Origin: Brevibacillus centrosporus
GTDB taxonomy: Bacteria > Bacillota > Bacilli > Brevibacillales > Brevibacillaceae
Length of the DNA stretch: 64,000 bases
Assembly: GCF_003710815.1 (NCBI RefSeq)
Contig: NZ_RHHP01000001.1
Span: forward strand, 558,001 to 622,000
Direction: 5' to 3'
Under the pieces are notes generated by a model that saw only the letters and a program-made list of their open reading frames with translations, was not told the DNA's origin and ran no database searches. Shown here piece after piece: positions 8,030-16,340 of this stretch. Each line of letters starts with the position of its first letter. The stretch's first letter is position 1. The translations under genes were made by a program, and so were the position numbers.

Positions 8030-9991
8030 TTACCGCAGCTCGTTTACTTTTTCCAAATAGCGAAGTACCGTTGCGACATAGGTAGCATGAGACCAGGTGA
8101 GCGGGGCTACGGACACGGGCGCACCTGTATAGGGATCGAGCTGTTCGGATAGCACACCACTTTGCAGGGCATGGCTCACGACCCAGGAAAGGCGCTTTTT
8201 GGGCTCCTCTAGTTCTTCCAGCGTCCGAGCCTTGGCGATCTCCCAATCGGCGACCCACAGCGTGCAAATGATCCACGGATTGCCCGGAACCTTCGCTGTA
8301 TCATGCGATTTTTTAAAATAGTAGTCTCCCTGATAGCGGGCAAATCCCCCGACCTCTGTATCCACCCGCAAGCTGCGCTTCACGGCTTCCATCGTGCTTG
8401 CCACACGGGGATCGTCCGCCGGGAGCACGCCAAGAGCAAAGATGGAGAACAAGCTGCTTTCCACCGTAAAATCCTTCTCGACACGCCCATCCTGGCGCAG
8501 GTAGATTCCTCGCAGGAACCTGCCGAGGTCCGCATCGTACAGATGCTTCAGCATGGCTTCGCGAATGCGCTCTGCTCCCTCGTCGTAGCGTTTGAAGCGG
8601 CGATCATCCCCGAAAAGCTGCGCGAATCTTGCCGCTGCTTTGAGACCAGCAAAAACAGTTGCGCTGGTAAACGTAAAGATGCCTCTGCGCTCCTCCCACA
8701 AGTCGTAGCTCGGTTTGGGAAGCTGGTAAGCTGGCTCGATGTACTGGAGTAAAAAGCGTGCTGCCGGTCGGACGAGAGTCGGGTACAAGGCCTGACAATC
8801 CTCCAGCTGCTTGCCGCTTTTGTATTGCTCCCACAGGGCATGCAGGACCAGCGCTGTCTCGTCCTCCTGAATCGGCAGCTGAATTTCTCCATCCACGATA
8901 TACGGATGCCAGCTGGAGCCTACCGACCCGTCCGGATTGTACTTGTGCAGCAGATAGCCATCCTCATTGAGAGCATCGGCACAAAAACGGAAGAAAGGAG
9001 CGACTGTGCCGGTGTAGCCTGCCTTTGCCATAGCGCAAGCAATCAGGGCTCCGTCACGCGGCCACATGTAGCTGTAGTGGTCGCGATTGTATTGCAAAAT
9101 ATCGGAATCATTGGCTGCAAGAATGGCGCCGTTGTTGTCAATCTGCGTTCGTACCAATAGCAGACTGGTCTTGTACAGATTGACAACACTCTCTGGCAGG
9201 TCGGCGAAATCCCGTTCCTCTTTGTTCACCCAACGCTGCCAGTAGACGGCGACCCGATTCAAGAGGCGCTCCGGATCACTCTCGAGAACGTACTGATTGA
9301 GCGTTTTCACTGCCTCGTAGGAATCGCCGATACACATCCAGTAATCGAGCGTTTTTTCCTCCTGCGGCGCAAGCATCAAGCGAAAGGAAATCGTGCTGTC
9401 CACGGAGCCTTGGGCGATTGGATTGCCTGACAGAATGCCATCCTCTGCATCCCGCCAGGTCCCTTCCGCATAGTTGAAGCGTTTGATTCCGACGCTGAAT
9501 TGCTCAATTCCGCTCTCTGACGTCCTGCCGTTGACCATGATGTACACATTTCGTTTATAGTGATATACGGTGCGCTGCACAGGGTCGTACACGGCCGTAT
9601 CCCCGACTTCTGTCTCATTGATGCTGAAATCGTGGTTGAAAAACAGCCGTACCTCCCGCGCCTCACTGGTGAGATTGCGCACGTGAATTCTCTTCAAATA
9701 GATCGGATCCCGCTGATGCACGCCGTCTGCGATCCGCAGTGAAAGCCCCAAATGCTCGTGCTGGGCATGGACGTCGGTCACGAGCGATTCCTTGCCGTAA
9801 CCAAGAGTACGCTGCCAGCCATCCTCATCCAGCCAGGAAAACCGTCCCTGTACCCAAACGCCCAGCTTGCTGAAGTGCCCACCCACATGATTCAGCTGCC
9901 CTACATAGGGATAGTAGAGATCGCGCATGTGAAGCCTGTCGTCAAAATTGATCAGCAGTCTTCCGTTTCCGACCACGAGGGGTCTCGGCAT
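8030..9991 (-). CDS. GH15 family glycoside hydrolase (glucoamylase-like)
   Basis: A 653-aa protein with an N-terminal beta-sandwich region followed by an (alpha/alpha)6 barrel of family GH15. Landmarks are YMWPRDGAL (about 308-316), the general-acid loop DLWEERRG (430-437) and the C-terminal SEQLDPYTG with the candidate general base E616, followed by PLTWSHATYV. No signal peptide is visible, so it is probably cytoplasmic and acts on internal glucan ends; related members are glucoamylases, glucodextranases and trehalases. I chose the ATG at 9991 (AAGGAAG, 7 nt spacing) over an earlier in-frame ATG that would overlap the upstream gene. Confidence 0.9.
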   Translation of the reverse strand: MPRPLVVGNGRLLINFDDRLHMRDLYYPYVGQLNHVGGHFSKLGVWVQGRFSWLDEDGWQRTLGYGKESLVTDVHAQHEHLGLSLRIADGVHQRDPIYLKRIHVRNLTSEAREVRLFFNHDFSINETEVGDTAVYDPVQRTVYHYKRNVYIMVNGRTSESGIEQFSVGIKRFNYAEGTWRDAEDGILSGNPIAQGSVDSTISFRLMLAPQEEKTLDYWMCIGDSYEAVKTLNQYVLESDPERLLNRVAVYWQRWVNKEERDFADLPESVVNLYKTSLLLVRTQIDNNGAILAANDSDILQYNRDHYSYMWPRDGALIACAMAKAGYTGTVAPFFRFCADALNEDGYLLHKYNPDGSVGSSWHPYIVDGEIQLPIQEDETALVLHALWEQYKSGKQLEDCQALYPTLVRPAARFLLQYIEPAYQLPKPSYDLWEERRGIFTFTSATVFAGLKAAARFAQLFGDDRRFKRYDEGAERIREAMLKHLYDADLGRFLRGIYLRQDGRVEKDFTVESSLFSIFALGVLPADDPRVASTMEAVKRSLRVDTEVGGFARYQGDYYFKKSHDTAKVPGNPWIICTLWVADWEIAKARTLEELEEPKKRLSWVVSHALQSGVLSEQLDPYTGAPVSVAPLTWSHATYVATVLRYLEKVNELR

Positions 9992-10004
9992 GCACTCACT
10001 TCCT

Positions 10005-12380
10005 TTATTGGTATTCCGCGATGCGTCTTGCATAGGAGGACGCCAATATCGCGGCTGTCTCTGCTGTTGCGCCTTGGGAAATGACTTTGACGTGAGAATC
10101 TTCTGTGTCCGGCAGGATCAGGACCCAGCCATTGGAATCGTAAACTTTGATCCCGTCCACAAGCTCCAGCGGCTTCCCTTTGTTTTCCTCCAGCATTTTG
10201 CGCATTACTTTTCCTTTGGAAGCCCATGGGCAAAACACGGTCTTTTTTTCCATGTGGCACGCAGGTAAAAGCTCGAGCAGCAAGCTGAGTGGTTTTTCTT
10301 CCTTTGCCAGATACGAGAGGGTCCGCATCAGGCTATACACCGCGTCGAACATCGGGTGGAAGCGTTCCTCTGGTGCGACTTCCATCATGGCTCTCGGCGT
10401 GACCTTGGTGCGTACGACCTTTAGCTGCAGCAGCTGTGCGAGATGCTCCAGCTCCATCGGCGCGCTGACAGGCAGCCCGATTTTGCTGTGCTGACCACTG
10501 CATGCCAATAGCTGCAGCGCGATCAGCTGTTCGGCCGAGAGTTTTTCTCCACGGTCGGAGAACAGCGCTATCTGCTCGCCATTTTTATCCAGCCGGACTC
10601 CGAGGTCTGCCCCTTGCTTGCTCACCCCTGACTGGATCGCTCCGTACTGTACCGTTACACCGAGCGATTCGAATAATGGGGCAAGGAAGGTAGGCATGAA
10701 CCGCGGTTCGCACTCGACCAGCAGCCGGAATCGCTGACGCTGGATACTTGCCAAATCGATTCTTTCCATCAGAGCGCGCAAATACGCCTGCTGCACTTGA
10801 TGCTCCACATGCAGCTCACCTAGATGATGCAGGGTGCGCACATACGTCTCCTGCCAGTATGCATTTTCGATTTTTCTTTCCATATCTCGTGAAACGGGCA
10901 GTCCATCCTGATCGACAAATTGAATGACGATCTCCTTTTCCTCTACGGGTTCGGCCATGTAGACGTGAATCCCGCCGACGCATTGCAAGCCACGCACCCC
11001 ATATCGCATCAAGGGAGCATTGCCTATCCCGAAATCAATCGTGTCGATCCCGGATGAGCAAAGGCTGGTCATGATGCTGTGCTTGAGCAGCTGGGCAAAC
11101 GGATGCGTGCAAGCAGAGAGCGCAATTCGGCTTCCCGCTTTCAGCAAATAGGCGTACGATGCTGCCAGACGTGTGACAAACTCAGGCGTGATCTCGACGT
11201 TTCCGATTCCTTTGATGCCATTCGTGCCAAACAGATTTTTCGTCTGCTTCGCACCGTAGATCAAGGATGTGCTGACAGTTGCGCTCTCGCCGACCTCTTT
11301 GTCCGGCCAGATTTTCACGCCTGCCTTCACGACAGATTTGGCAGCGAGATGGCAATTATCCCCGATCACGGCCCCTTCTCCCATCAGCACCGACTGGGCA
11401 ATCTGTACATTCCGGCAAATTGTCGCTCCCGTCATCTCCGTCTTCTTCCCGACCAATGTGTTTTCCCAAATGATGGCACGGGAAAGCTGAGCTCCTGTGG
11501 CGACCACCGTGTTGCTTCCCAGAACGGAGTAGGCACCGATCGAGGCACCTGCCTGCAGATGAACGTTTTCCCCGATGAAAACGGGACCTTCCAGTCGTAC
11601 GGAGGAATCAATCCGCACATGATTTTCGAAGTAAATACGTGGGGCGATTTCTTGTGCCTTGATTTCGAGATCGACTTTTCCATCCAACATGTCAAACTGT
11701 GCCTGGCGATAGACCGCCAGCGAACCGATGTCGGACCAATATCCGTCCGCCGAATAACCGTACATCGGTTTTCCTTCACTTAAAAAGGTTGGGAAGACTT
11801 CCTTGCTAAAATCGACTTCCCGGTTGTCTTCAATATAAGAAAGTACCTCAGGCTCGCATACGTAGATACCCGTGTTCACCGTGTCGCTGAACACCTCTGC
11901 CCACGTCGGCTTTTCGAGGAAACGAATAATCCGTCCGCTTTCATCGGTCATCACAACTCCGAATTCCAAAGGCGTCTCGACCTGTGTCAGAACCAGCGTA
12001 GCCAATGCTTCTTTTTCTTCATGAAAGGAGATCGCCGCAGACAAATCCATATCGGTTAACGTATCGCCGCTGATGACGATAAAGCGCTCATCGAGAAAGT
12101 CGGCGCAGTTTTTTACACTGCCTGCCGTACCGAGTGGAGTCGTCTCTTCAAAATAAACCAGAGATACCCCATACGCAGAACCGTCACCAAAATAATTTCG
12201 GATCGCATCCGGCAAAAATTGCAAGGTTACGGCAATTTCCGTGATTCCATGCTTTTTCAGTAAATCGATGGTGTACTCCATGCATGGGCGATTAAGTAAT
12301 GGCACCATTGGTTTTGGAGTGTGAGATGTTAACGGACGTAGACGGGTTCCCCTCCCGCCAGCCATGATCACTGCTTTCAT
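10005..12380 (-). CDS. Nucleotidyltransferase fused to a degenerate phosphomutase domain
   Basis: A 791-aa fusion. Residues 1-235 form a sugar-1-phosphate nucleotidyltransferase with GGRGTRLRPLT, ISGDTLTD and FLEKPTW. Residues of about 250-370 form a left-handed hexapeptide-repeat helix (IGENVHLQAGASIG and similar). From about 385 to the end the fold follows phosphohexomutases, but the catalytic motifs are lost. The TASHNP loop is replaced by VYMAEP, the DGDADR metal loop by LDKNGEQIAL, and the RPSGTEP loop by LPDTEDS. The first domain would make an NDP-hexose, possibly the donor for the neighbouring glycosyltransferase; the mutase part is likely regulatory or structural. Confidence 0.88.
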   Translation of the reverse strand: MKAVIMAGGRGTRLRPLTSHTPKPMVPLLNRPCMEYTIDLLKKHGITEIAVTLQFLPDAIRNYFGDGSAYGVSLVYFEETTPLGTAGSVKNCADFLDERFIVISGDTLTDMDLSAAISFHEEKEALATLVLTQVETPLEFGVVMTDESGRIIRFLEKPTWAEVFSDTVNTGIYVCEPEVLSYIEDNREVDFSKEVFPTFLSEGKPMYGYSADGYWSDIGSLAVYRQAQFDMLDGKVDLEIKAQEIAPRIYFENHVRIDSSVRLEGPVFIGENVHLQAGASIGAYSVLGSNTVVATGAQLSRAIIWENTLVGKKTEMTGATICRNVQIAQSVLMGEGAVIGDNCHLAAKSVVKAGVKIWPDKEVGESATVSTSLIYGAKQTKNLFGTNGIKGIGNVEITPEFVTRLAASYAYLLKAGSRIALSACTHPFAQLLKHSIMTSLCSSGIDTIDFGIGNAPLMRYGVRGLQCVGGIHVYMAEPVEEKEIVIQFVDQDGLPVSRDMERKIENAYWQETYVRTLHHLGELHVEHQVQQAYLRALMERIDLASIQRQRFRLLVECEPRFMPTFLAPLFESLGVTVQYGAIQSGVSKQGADLGVRLDKNGEQIALFSDRGEKLSAEQLIALQLLACSGQHSKIGLPVSAPMELEHLAQLLQLKVVRTKVTPRAMMEVAPEERFHPMFDAVYSLMRTLSYLAKEEKPLSLLLELLPACHMEKKTVFCPWASKGKVMRKMLEENKGKPLELVDGIKVYDSNGWVLILPDTEDSHVKVISQGATAETAAILASSYARRIAEYQ

Positions 12381-12434
12381 CGATAATTCCTCTCCTTCTT
12401 GGGTGCTGACATCTCGGTGCCCTCTTGGGTCTTT

Positions 12435-15290
12435 TTATGTCGCAGTTGCCGTCCACTTTGAAGCGATAGTAAATTGGTGATACAATTCCGCTGTTTGTGC
12501 GGCTAGCTTCGCCCAGTCGTAGTTTTGCTGGACGTCTGCTTTGGCTCTTTGTGCCAGTTTGTGACGCATGTCAGGGTCGCTCAACAGCCAGCGTAGTTGA
12601 TCCACTAACGAATCGACATGCCCGGCATACATCATCGCGCCATTCTCCCCATGTCTGACAATCTCCCGTAGGCCGCCCGTGTCAGCCACAAGCAATGGCG
12701 TACCAAATGCCATCGCTTCGAGTGCCACAATCCCGAAAGGCTCATACAGACTAGGGAACACAGCTACATCTGCCATACGGAACAGCTGATTCCTCCGCTC
12801 GTCGTGGACAAAGCCGAGAAAGCGCACTTTGTCAACTATGTGCAATTGCTCCGACAGGCTCATGAGCTCAGCTGCGCTCGGGCCTTTTCCTGCTATGACG
12901 ACTCGCACATCTGGAAACTCCCAAGCCAAACGGGATACGGCCTCCAGAAGCAAGTGCACACCTTTTTCACGTACCAGCCGCCCCACGAAAAACAGGATCG
13001 GACCCTCTCCTAGGGAAAGCTCCTGTCGAAGCTCTGCCTCCTGAACAGACGTGTCTTCCGGAAGCTCTACGCCGTTGTAAATGACCTGGATCTTTTCATC
13101 GGGGACGCCAAACAGCTTCTGGACTTCTCCCCGCATGTAGTGACTGCATACAATGACATGATCCGACACGCTCACAAGCGCGTGCTCACTCTCGTGAATC
13201 CGCTGCTGAAGCGGCGTGTGGATTCCTTGATGACGCCCATGCTCCAGCGCGTGGATCGTCGTAATCAGCGGAATCGCCATTCGCTCCTTTATTTCCATAG
13301 CAGCCCAGCTAACCAGCCAATCATGCCCGTGAACGATGTCGACACGCAGTCCTTCCCTGCTGAGTTGCTCTGCTTTATCGACCATGGCCAGATTCAACTG
13401 GAACACCCACTGCAAAAAGTCGCCTTGCTCGGATCCTGCGTAGCCGTTTAAGCGATGGACGTAAATGCCATCCACCATCTCCTGTCCGGCCTCTGCGTGA
13501 GCTGCTGCTGTCAGCACATGGACCTCTGTTCCCTGCCGCACGAGTTCACGGGCCAAGTCAAACACAGCCCTTCCCAGACCACCTACGACATGAGGAGGAA
13601 ATTCCCAGCTGAGCATCAATACCTTTCGCTTCGCTTGCTGATAATCCGTTGCCGCCACCATTTGATGCGATACGTTCACTCTATGCGAATGAAATGGCAG
13701 ATAGTACGACTCATCCATTGTCGGAAAGATGGGATAAGCCTTCTCCATTTCAACGAGTCTGGCGTCATTTTGTTGATCCGTATGAATCATGTCCAACAAC
13801 TCTCGCAGCCTGACCAAATGATCGTGAAAGCGTCGCACAGCATAATCCACTACCGTCTGTCCATCGAGGATAAATGCCCAGTCACTGCTCTGTGCCAGCA
13901 TCAATTCCCGCGCTGCCTGCTTCAAGCATCGACTGACCCATGCGTCCTTTTTGACGTTCTGTCCTTTTGCGATTTCGCAACTATGTACAGCTGCAATCAG
14001 ATCTCGTTCTGCCTGATGCAAATGACGGTACATCCAGCCGTTTTTCTCGTTCAGCCAGACCTCACCATAGCCATTTCGTCCCCATGTGGACATAGGCAAG
14101 CGTGCTCGATCCTGCGCAGGGTATTTTGCCAAATATTCGGAAGGGGTAATCAATTGCACGTGCTGGGAGTCGCATACGGTTTTTCGCAGCAAAAAGTCGA
14201 GGAACAGCGGACCTTCATACCACCAATGACCGAAAAGCTCTGCATCATAGGTAGCTACCACAAGCGGCTCACGATCCAGCCAGGAAGATGCTTCTTCTAC
14301 CTGTCTCTCCCGATGGTAGAGGAAGTGACCTGCATGCGATGCTGCCTTTTCCCGCGCCCAATCCGGCTCATACCAATCCTTCTGCCCTGTTTTCCCGGTG
14401 ATCCGGTAATATTTCAGCCCTGTATTTACGCGGATCCCCTCTGGATGAATATAGGGAGCGATGTAATCCATTTCCCGGTCGAAACCGATATCGCGGTAAT
14501 ACTCCCGATAGTCGTAGTCGCCCGGATAGCCGTCAAACGAGCTCCACACTTGCCGGGAAGCCTGTTCATCTCTGGCAAAGGCAGCGACATCATAAGGAGT
14601 CTGCAGCGGCGCGTACAGTCCTCTCATCGGAGTAGGTGTAGCGTGCGAAATCGTGTGACTATCGACGAAGAAGTAATGGAGTCCCACCTCTTTCAGCAAA
14701 CGATCCAGTCCTGGAGTAAACCCGCACTCTGGCAGCCATATCCCGTTTGGCCGTTTTCCGAGGATTCGTTCATGTGTTTCGATCCCCGCCAAGAGCTGGG
14801 CGCGTATGGCTTCTTCTGTTTCTACATAGGGAAGGAAGGCGTGGGTGGCCGCGCAAGTGATCAGCTCGAGGCAGCCGCTCTCCTGCGCGCGCTTGAGTCC
14901 GGAAATCAGTTGAAAGTCTAGCTTGCGGCAGTAAGTGGCGATCTCACGAAACCGTTCGAGGTACATCTTTGCGACACGGTTCTCCCTAGGAGCATTCATG
15001 GTTCGCTTTACTTCTTTGCCAGCCAGTTCAACAGTCTTGGCGAGATGCGTTTGAAATCGGGACTGAATCAGTTCATCATCAATCATGGATAATAGCGTGG
15101 GGGAAACAGCAAGGGTCATGCGAAAATCGATTCCGTCTGCGAGCAGCTTGTCGAACACCATGAGCAAGGGGAGATAGGTTTCCAGCATGGCTTCGTATAC
15201 CCAGCGCTCTTCCAGGTAATCGTCCCGCTCCCCGTGTCTTACATAGGGCAGATGAGCATGCAACACGAGGGAGAGATAACCGTTGTTCAC
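12435..15290 (-). CDS. GH57 (DUF1957) branching enzyme-like domain fused to GT4 glycosyltransferase
   Basis: A 951-aa two-enzyme fusion. The N-terminal half starts YLSLVLHAHLPYVRH and carries the GH57 nucleophile in WLPECGF (about E188) and the acid in TYDAELFGHWW (about D349); this subgroup contains alpha-1,4-glucan branching enzymes. From about residue 550 a GT-B glycosyltransferase follows, with MLSWEFPPHVVGGLG, VGRLVREKGVHLLLEA and PSLYEPFGIVALEAMAFG, close to glycogen/starch-synthase-like GT4 enzymes. One chain may thus extend and branch an alpha-glucan. I prefer the GTG at 15290 because GTGAGGTG lies 6 nt upstream; a GTG three codons earlier lacks spacing. Confidence 0.9.
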   Translation of the reverse strand: MNNGYLSLVLHAHLPYVRHGERDDYLEERWVYEAMLETYLPLLMVFDKLLADGIDFRMTLAVSPTLLSMIDDELIQSRFQTHLAKTVELAGKEVKRTMNAPRENRVAKMYLERFREIATYCRKLDFQLISGLKRAQESGCLELITCAATHAFLPYVETEEAIRAQLLAGIETHERILGKRPNGIWLPECGFTPGLDRLLKEVGLHYFFVDSHTISHATPTPMRGLYAPLQTPYDVAAFARDEQASRQVWSSFDGYPGDYDYREYYRDIGFDREMDYIAPYIHPEGIRVNTGLKYYRITGKTGQKDWYEPDWAREKAASHAGHFLYHRERQVEEASSWLDREPLVVATYDAELFGHWWYEGPLFLDFLLRKTVCDSQHVQLITPSEYLAKYPAQDRARLPMSTWGRNGYGEVWLNEKNGWMYRHLHQAERDLIAAVHSCEIAKGQNVKKDAWVSRCLKQAARELMLAQSSDWAFILDGQTVVDYAVRRFHDHLVRLRELLDMIHTDQQNDARLVEMEKAYPIFPTMDESYYLPFHSHRVNVSHQMVAATDYQQAKRKVLMLSWEFPPHVVGGLGRAVFDLARELVRQGTEVHVLTAAAHAEAGQEMVDGIYVHRLNGYAGSEQGDFLQWVFQLNLAMVDKAEQLSREGLRVDIVHGHDWLVSWAAMEIKERMAIPLITTIHALEHGRHQGIHTPLQQRIHESEHALVSVSDHVIVCSHYMRGEVQKLFGVPDEKIQVIYNGVELPEDTSVQEAELRQELSLGEGPILFFVGRLVREKGVHLLLEAVSRLAWEFPDVRVVIAGKGPSAAELMSLSEQLHIVDKVRFLGFVHDERRNQLFRMADVAVFPSLYEPFGIVALEAMAFGTPLLVADTGGLREIVRHGENGAMMYAGHVDSLVDQLRWLLSDPDMRHKLAQRAKADVQQNYDWAKLAAQTAELYHQFTIASKWTATAT

Positions 15291-15304
15291 CGATGACACC
15301 TCAC

Positions 15305-15949
15305 TTATTTGTTTGATTTCATATAGAGGGAATAAGAGGAGAAGTTCTCAAACCACGACGGGGTGTTCCCTTCCGGGGCTGGTTCAATCAGTGGCTCACC
15401 CCAAGTGGCTTTTGTATTTCGCGGTGTTTCCACCGGTTCTGAGCGAAGGATGGGACAAAATCGTCCATGATCGTACAAACCGAAATCTACCAGATACGTG
15501 CGGCCAGGGTTCACATCGCGTACGTACCAGGATTGTGCATCCTCCTGGACGTGCACATCCTGAATGGAATGGGCGTTTTGTCCGGTAAAGATCCGGTCCG
15601 TTACATCGTAGATGCGAAGGCCTTTTTGAATGTGGCGGTAATCAGCCTGCAAATAGGAGGCGACCATTCTCATGCGAGGCCACGTAATTTCCCAATACAC
15701 AAATAATACCGTTGGCCCTTGTGCCATAGCCTTGACGAGATCACGCCCGTAAAATGTCGGGAGACGCCACTCCCGCTCCTGTCGATGCAAAGACTCTTTC
15801 GGCGTCGGTTTTTGGGCGCTGGTTTCTGTCGGTTTAGCTCTTTCCTTTTGCAGCTGGTACTTGACCTGTCCGATGGTTAACCCGCATTCTGCTGCAATCT
15901 GCGCAATCGACTTGGATTGCGACCGTAGTTCGAGTATTTTTTCCAGCAT
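15305..15949 (-). CDS. DUF4912 domain protein with N-terminal helix-turn-helix
   Basis: A 214-aa protein. Residues of about 10-36 (KSIAQIAAECGLTIGQVKYQ) resemble a helix-turn-helix. From about 60 onwards the DUF4912 region follows (LPTFYGRDLVKAMAQGPTVLFVYWEI, then GRTYLVDFGLYDHGRF), a beta-sandwich type domain seen next to GH57 genes. The role is unknown; glucan binding or regulation of the operon are both possible. It ends 14 bp before the fusion gene. The ATG at 15949 follows AAGGGAG at a rather long spacing. Confidence 0.8.
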   Translation of the reverse strand: MLEKILELRSQSKSIAQIAAECGLTIGQVKYQLQKERAKPTETSAQKPTPKESLHRQEREWRLPTFYGRDLVKAMAQGPTVLFVYWEITWPRMRMVASYLQADYRHIQKGLRIYDVTDRIFTGQNAHSIQDVHVQEDAQSWYVRDVNPGRTYLVDFGLYDHGRFCPILRSEPVETPRNTKATWGEPLIEPAPEGNTPSWFENFSSYSLYMKSNK

Positions 15950-15976
15950 CGCTGAGCACTCCCTTCCGCCATTTTC

Positions 15977-16096
15977 CTATCTGCCTGCTGGCCATTGCCT
16001 TTTGCGTAAGCACAATGTCATCATAGCCAATGCCCGCAACAAAAACTGTCGAATACTGGGTGCATATCCCTTCTTCTTTTGTCGATAAACGATCAT
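15977..16096 (-). CDS. Small basic ORF (39 aa) before DUF4912 gene
   Basis: The minus strand encodes MIVYRQKKKGYAPSIRQFLL and 19 further residues, ending WPAGR. The start overlaps the stop of the preceding 27-codon ORF as ATGA, which suggests translational coupling. It is strongly basic with a hydrophobic core and may touch membrane or RNA. It has no recognised family. It ends 27 bp before the DUF4912 start. It may be real or merely leader sequence. Confidence 0.4.
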   Translation of the reverse strand: MIVYRQKKKGYAPSIRQFLLRALAMMTLCLRKRQWPAGR

Positions 16097-16176
16097 GTTT
16101 TCGTCAACGAAGTCCAAATCTCGAGGCGAATCGAATGGTAATCGCTTTCACACGTCGAACATTCGTCTATTTTCAT
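16093..16176 (-). CDS. Tiny leader ORF (27 aa) with CxxC
   Basis: The minus strand encodes MKIDECSTCESDYHSIRLEI plus seven residues. The ATG at 16176 has AGGGAGTTTGTAAG before it, a good ribosome site, and the stop is shared with the next ORF (ATGA). C6 and C9 form a CxxC. It is the first ORF after the candidate promoter of the alpha-glucan operon, so it may be a regulatory leader peptide or a small metal- or redox-sensing protein. No family is recognised. Confidence 0.4.
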   Translation of the reverse strand: MKIDECSTCESDYHSIRLEIWTSLTKT

Positions 16177-16208
16177 CTTACAAACTCCCTAACCGATAGA
16201 TTCATTCC

Positions 16209-16237
16209 TTTATGAAATACATGTTGGCTGCTTTCAA
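16209..16237 (-). promoter_or_regulatory. Candidate SigA promoter of the alpha-glucan operon
   Basis: TTGAAA (16232-16237) and CATAAA (16209-16214) are 17 nt apart on the minus strand, about 30 nt before the first small ORF. The boxes are imperfect, so this is a candidate only. Confidence 0.45.
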
Positions 16238-16285
16238 AGTGACCATGAATGCAAGCGCTCTCTATTTTTTCTAGCTCCTTTCGCA

Positions 16286-16322
16286 CACAAAAAAGCCGAT
16301 CCCCCAAATGGGAGCATCGACT
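16286..16322 (-). terminator. Terminator after acyl-CoA ligase gene
   Basis: On the minus strand GTCGATGCTCCC pairs with GGGGGATCGGC around ATTT and is followed by TTTTTT. It lies about 20 bp after the ligase stop at 16341 and separates it from the glucan operon promoter. Confidence 0.85.
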
Positions 16323-16340
16323 TTGCCTTTTGTGGACTTT

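Noticed and set aside
13455-14921. 488-codon plus-strand open frame opposite the GH57-GT gene
   Set aside because: There is no ribosome site or family, and it is fully antisense to strong coding sequence.
15950-16100. TCGACA ... TATGAT as promoter of the DUF4912 gene
   Set aside because: The spacing is 21 nt and the region is better explained by the coupled small ORFs and the upstream TTGAAA/CATAAA pair.
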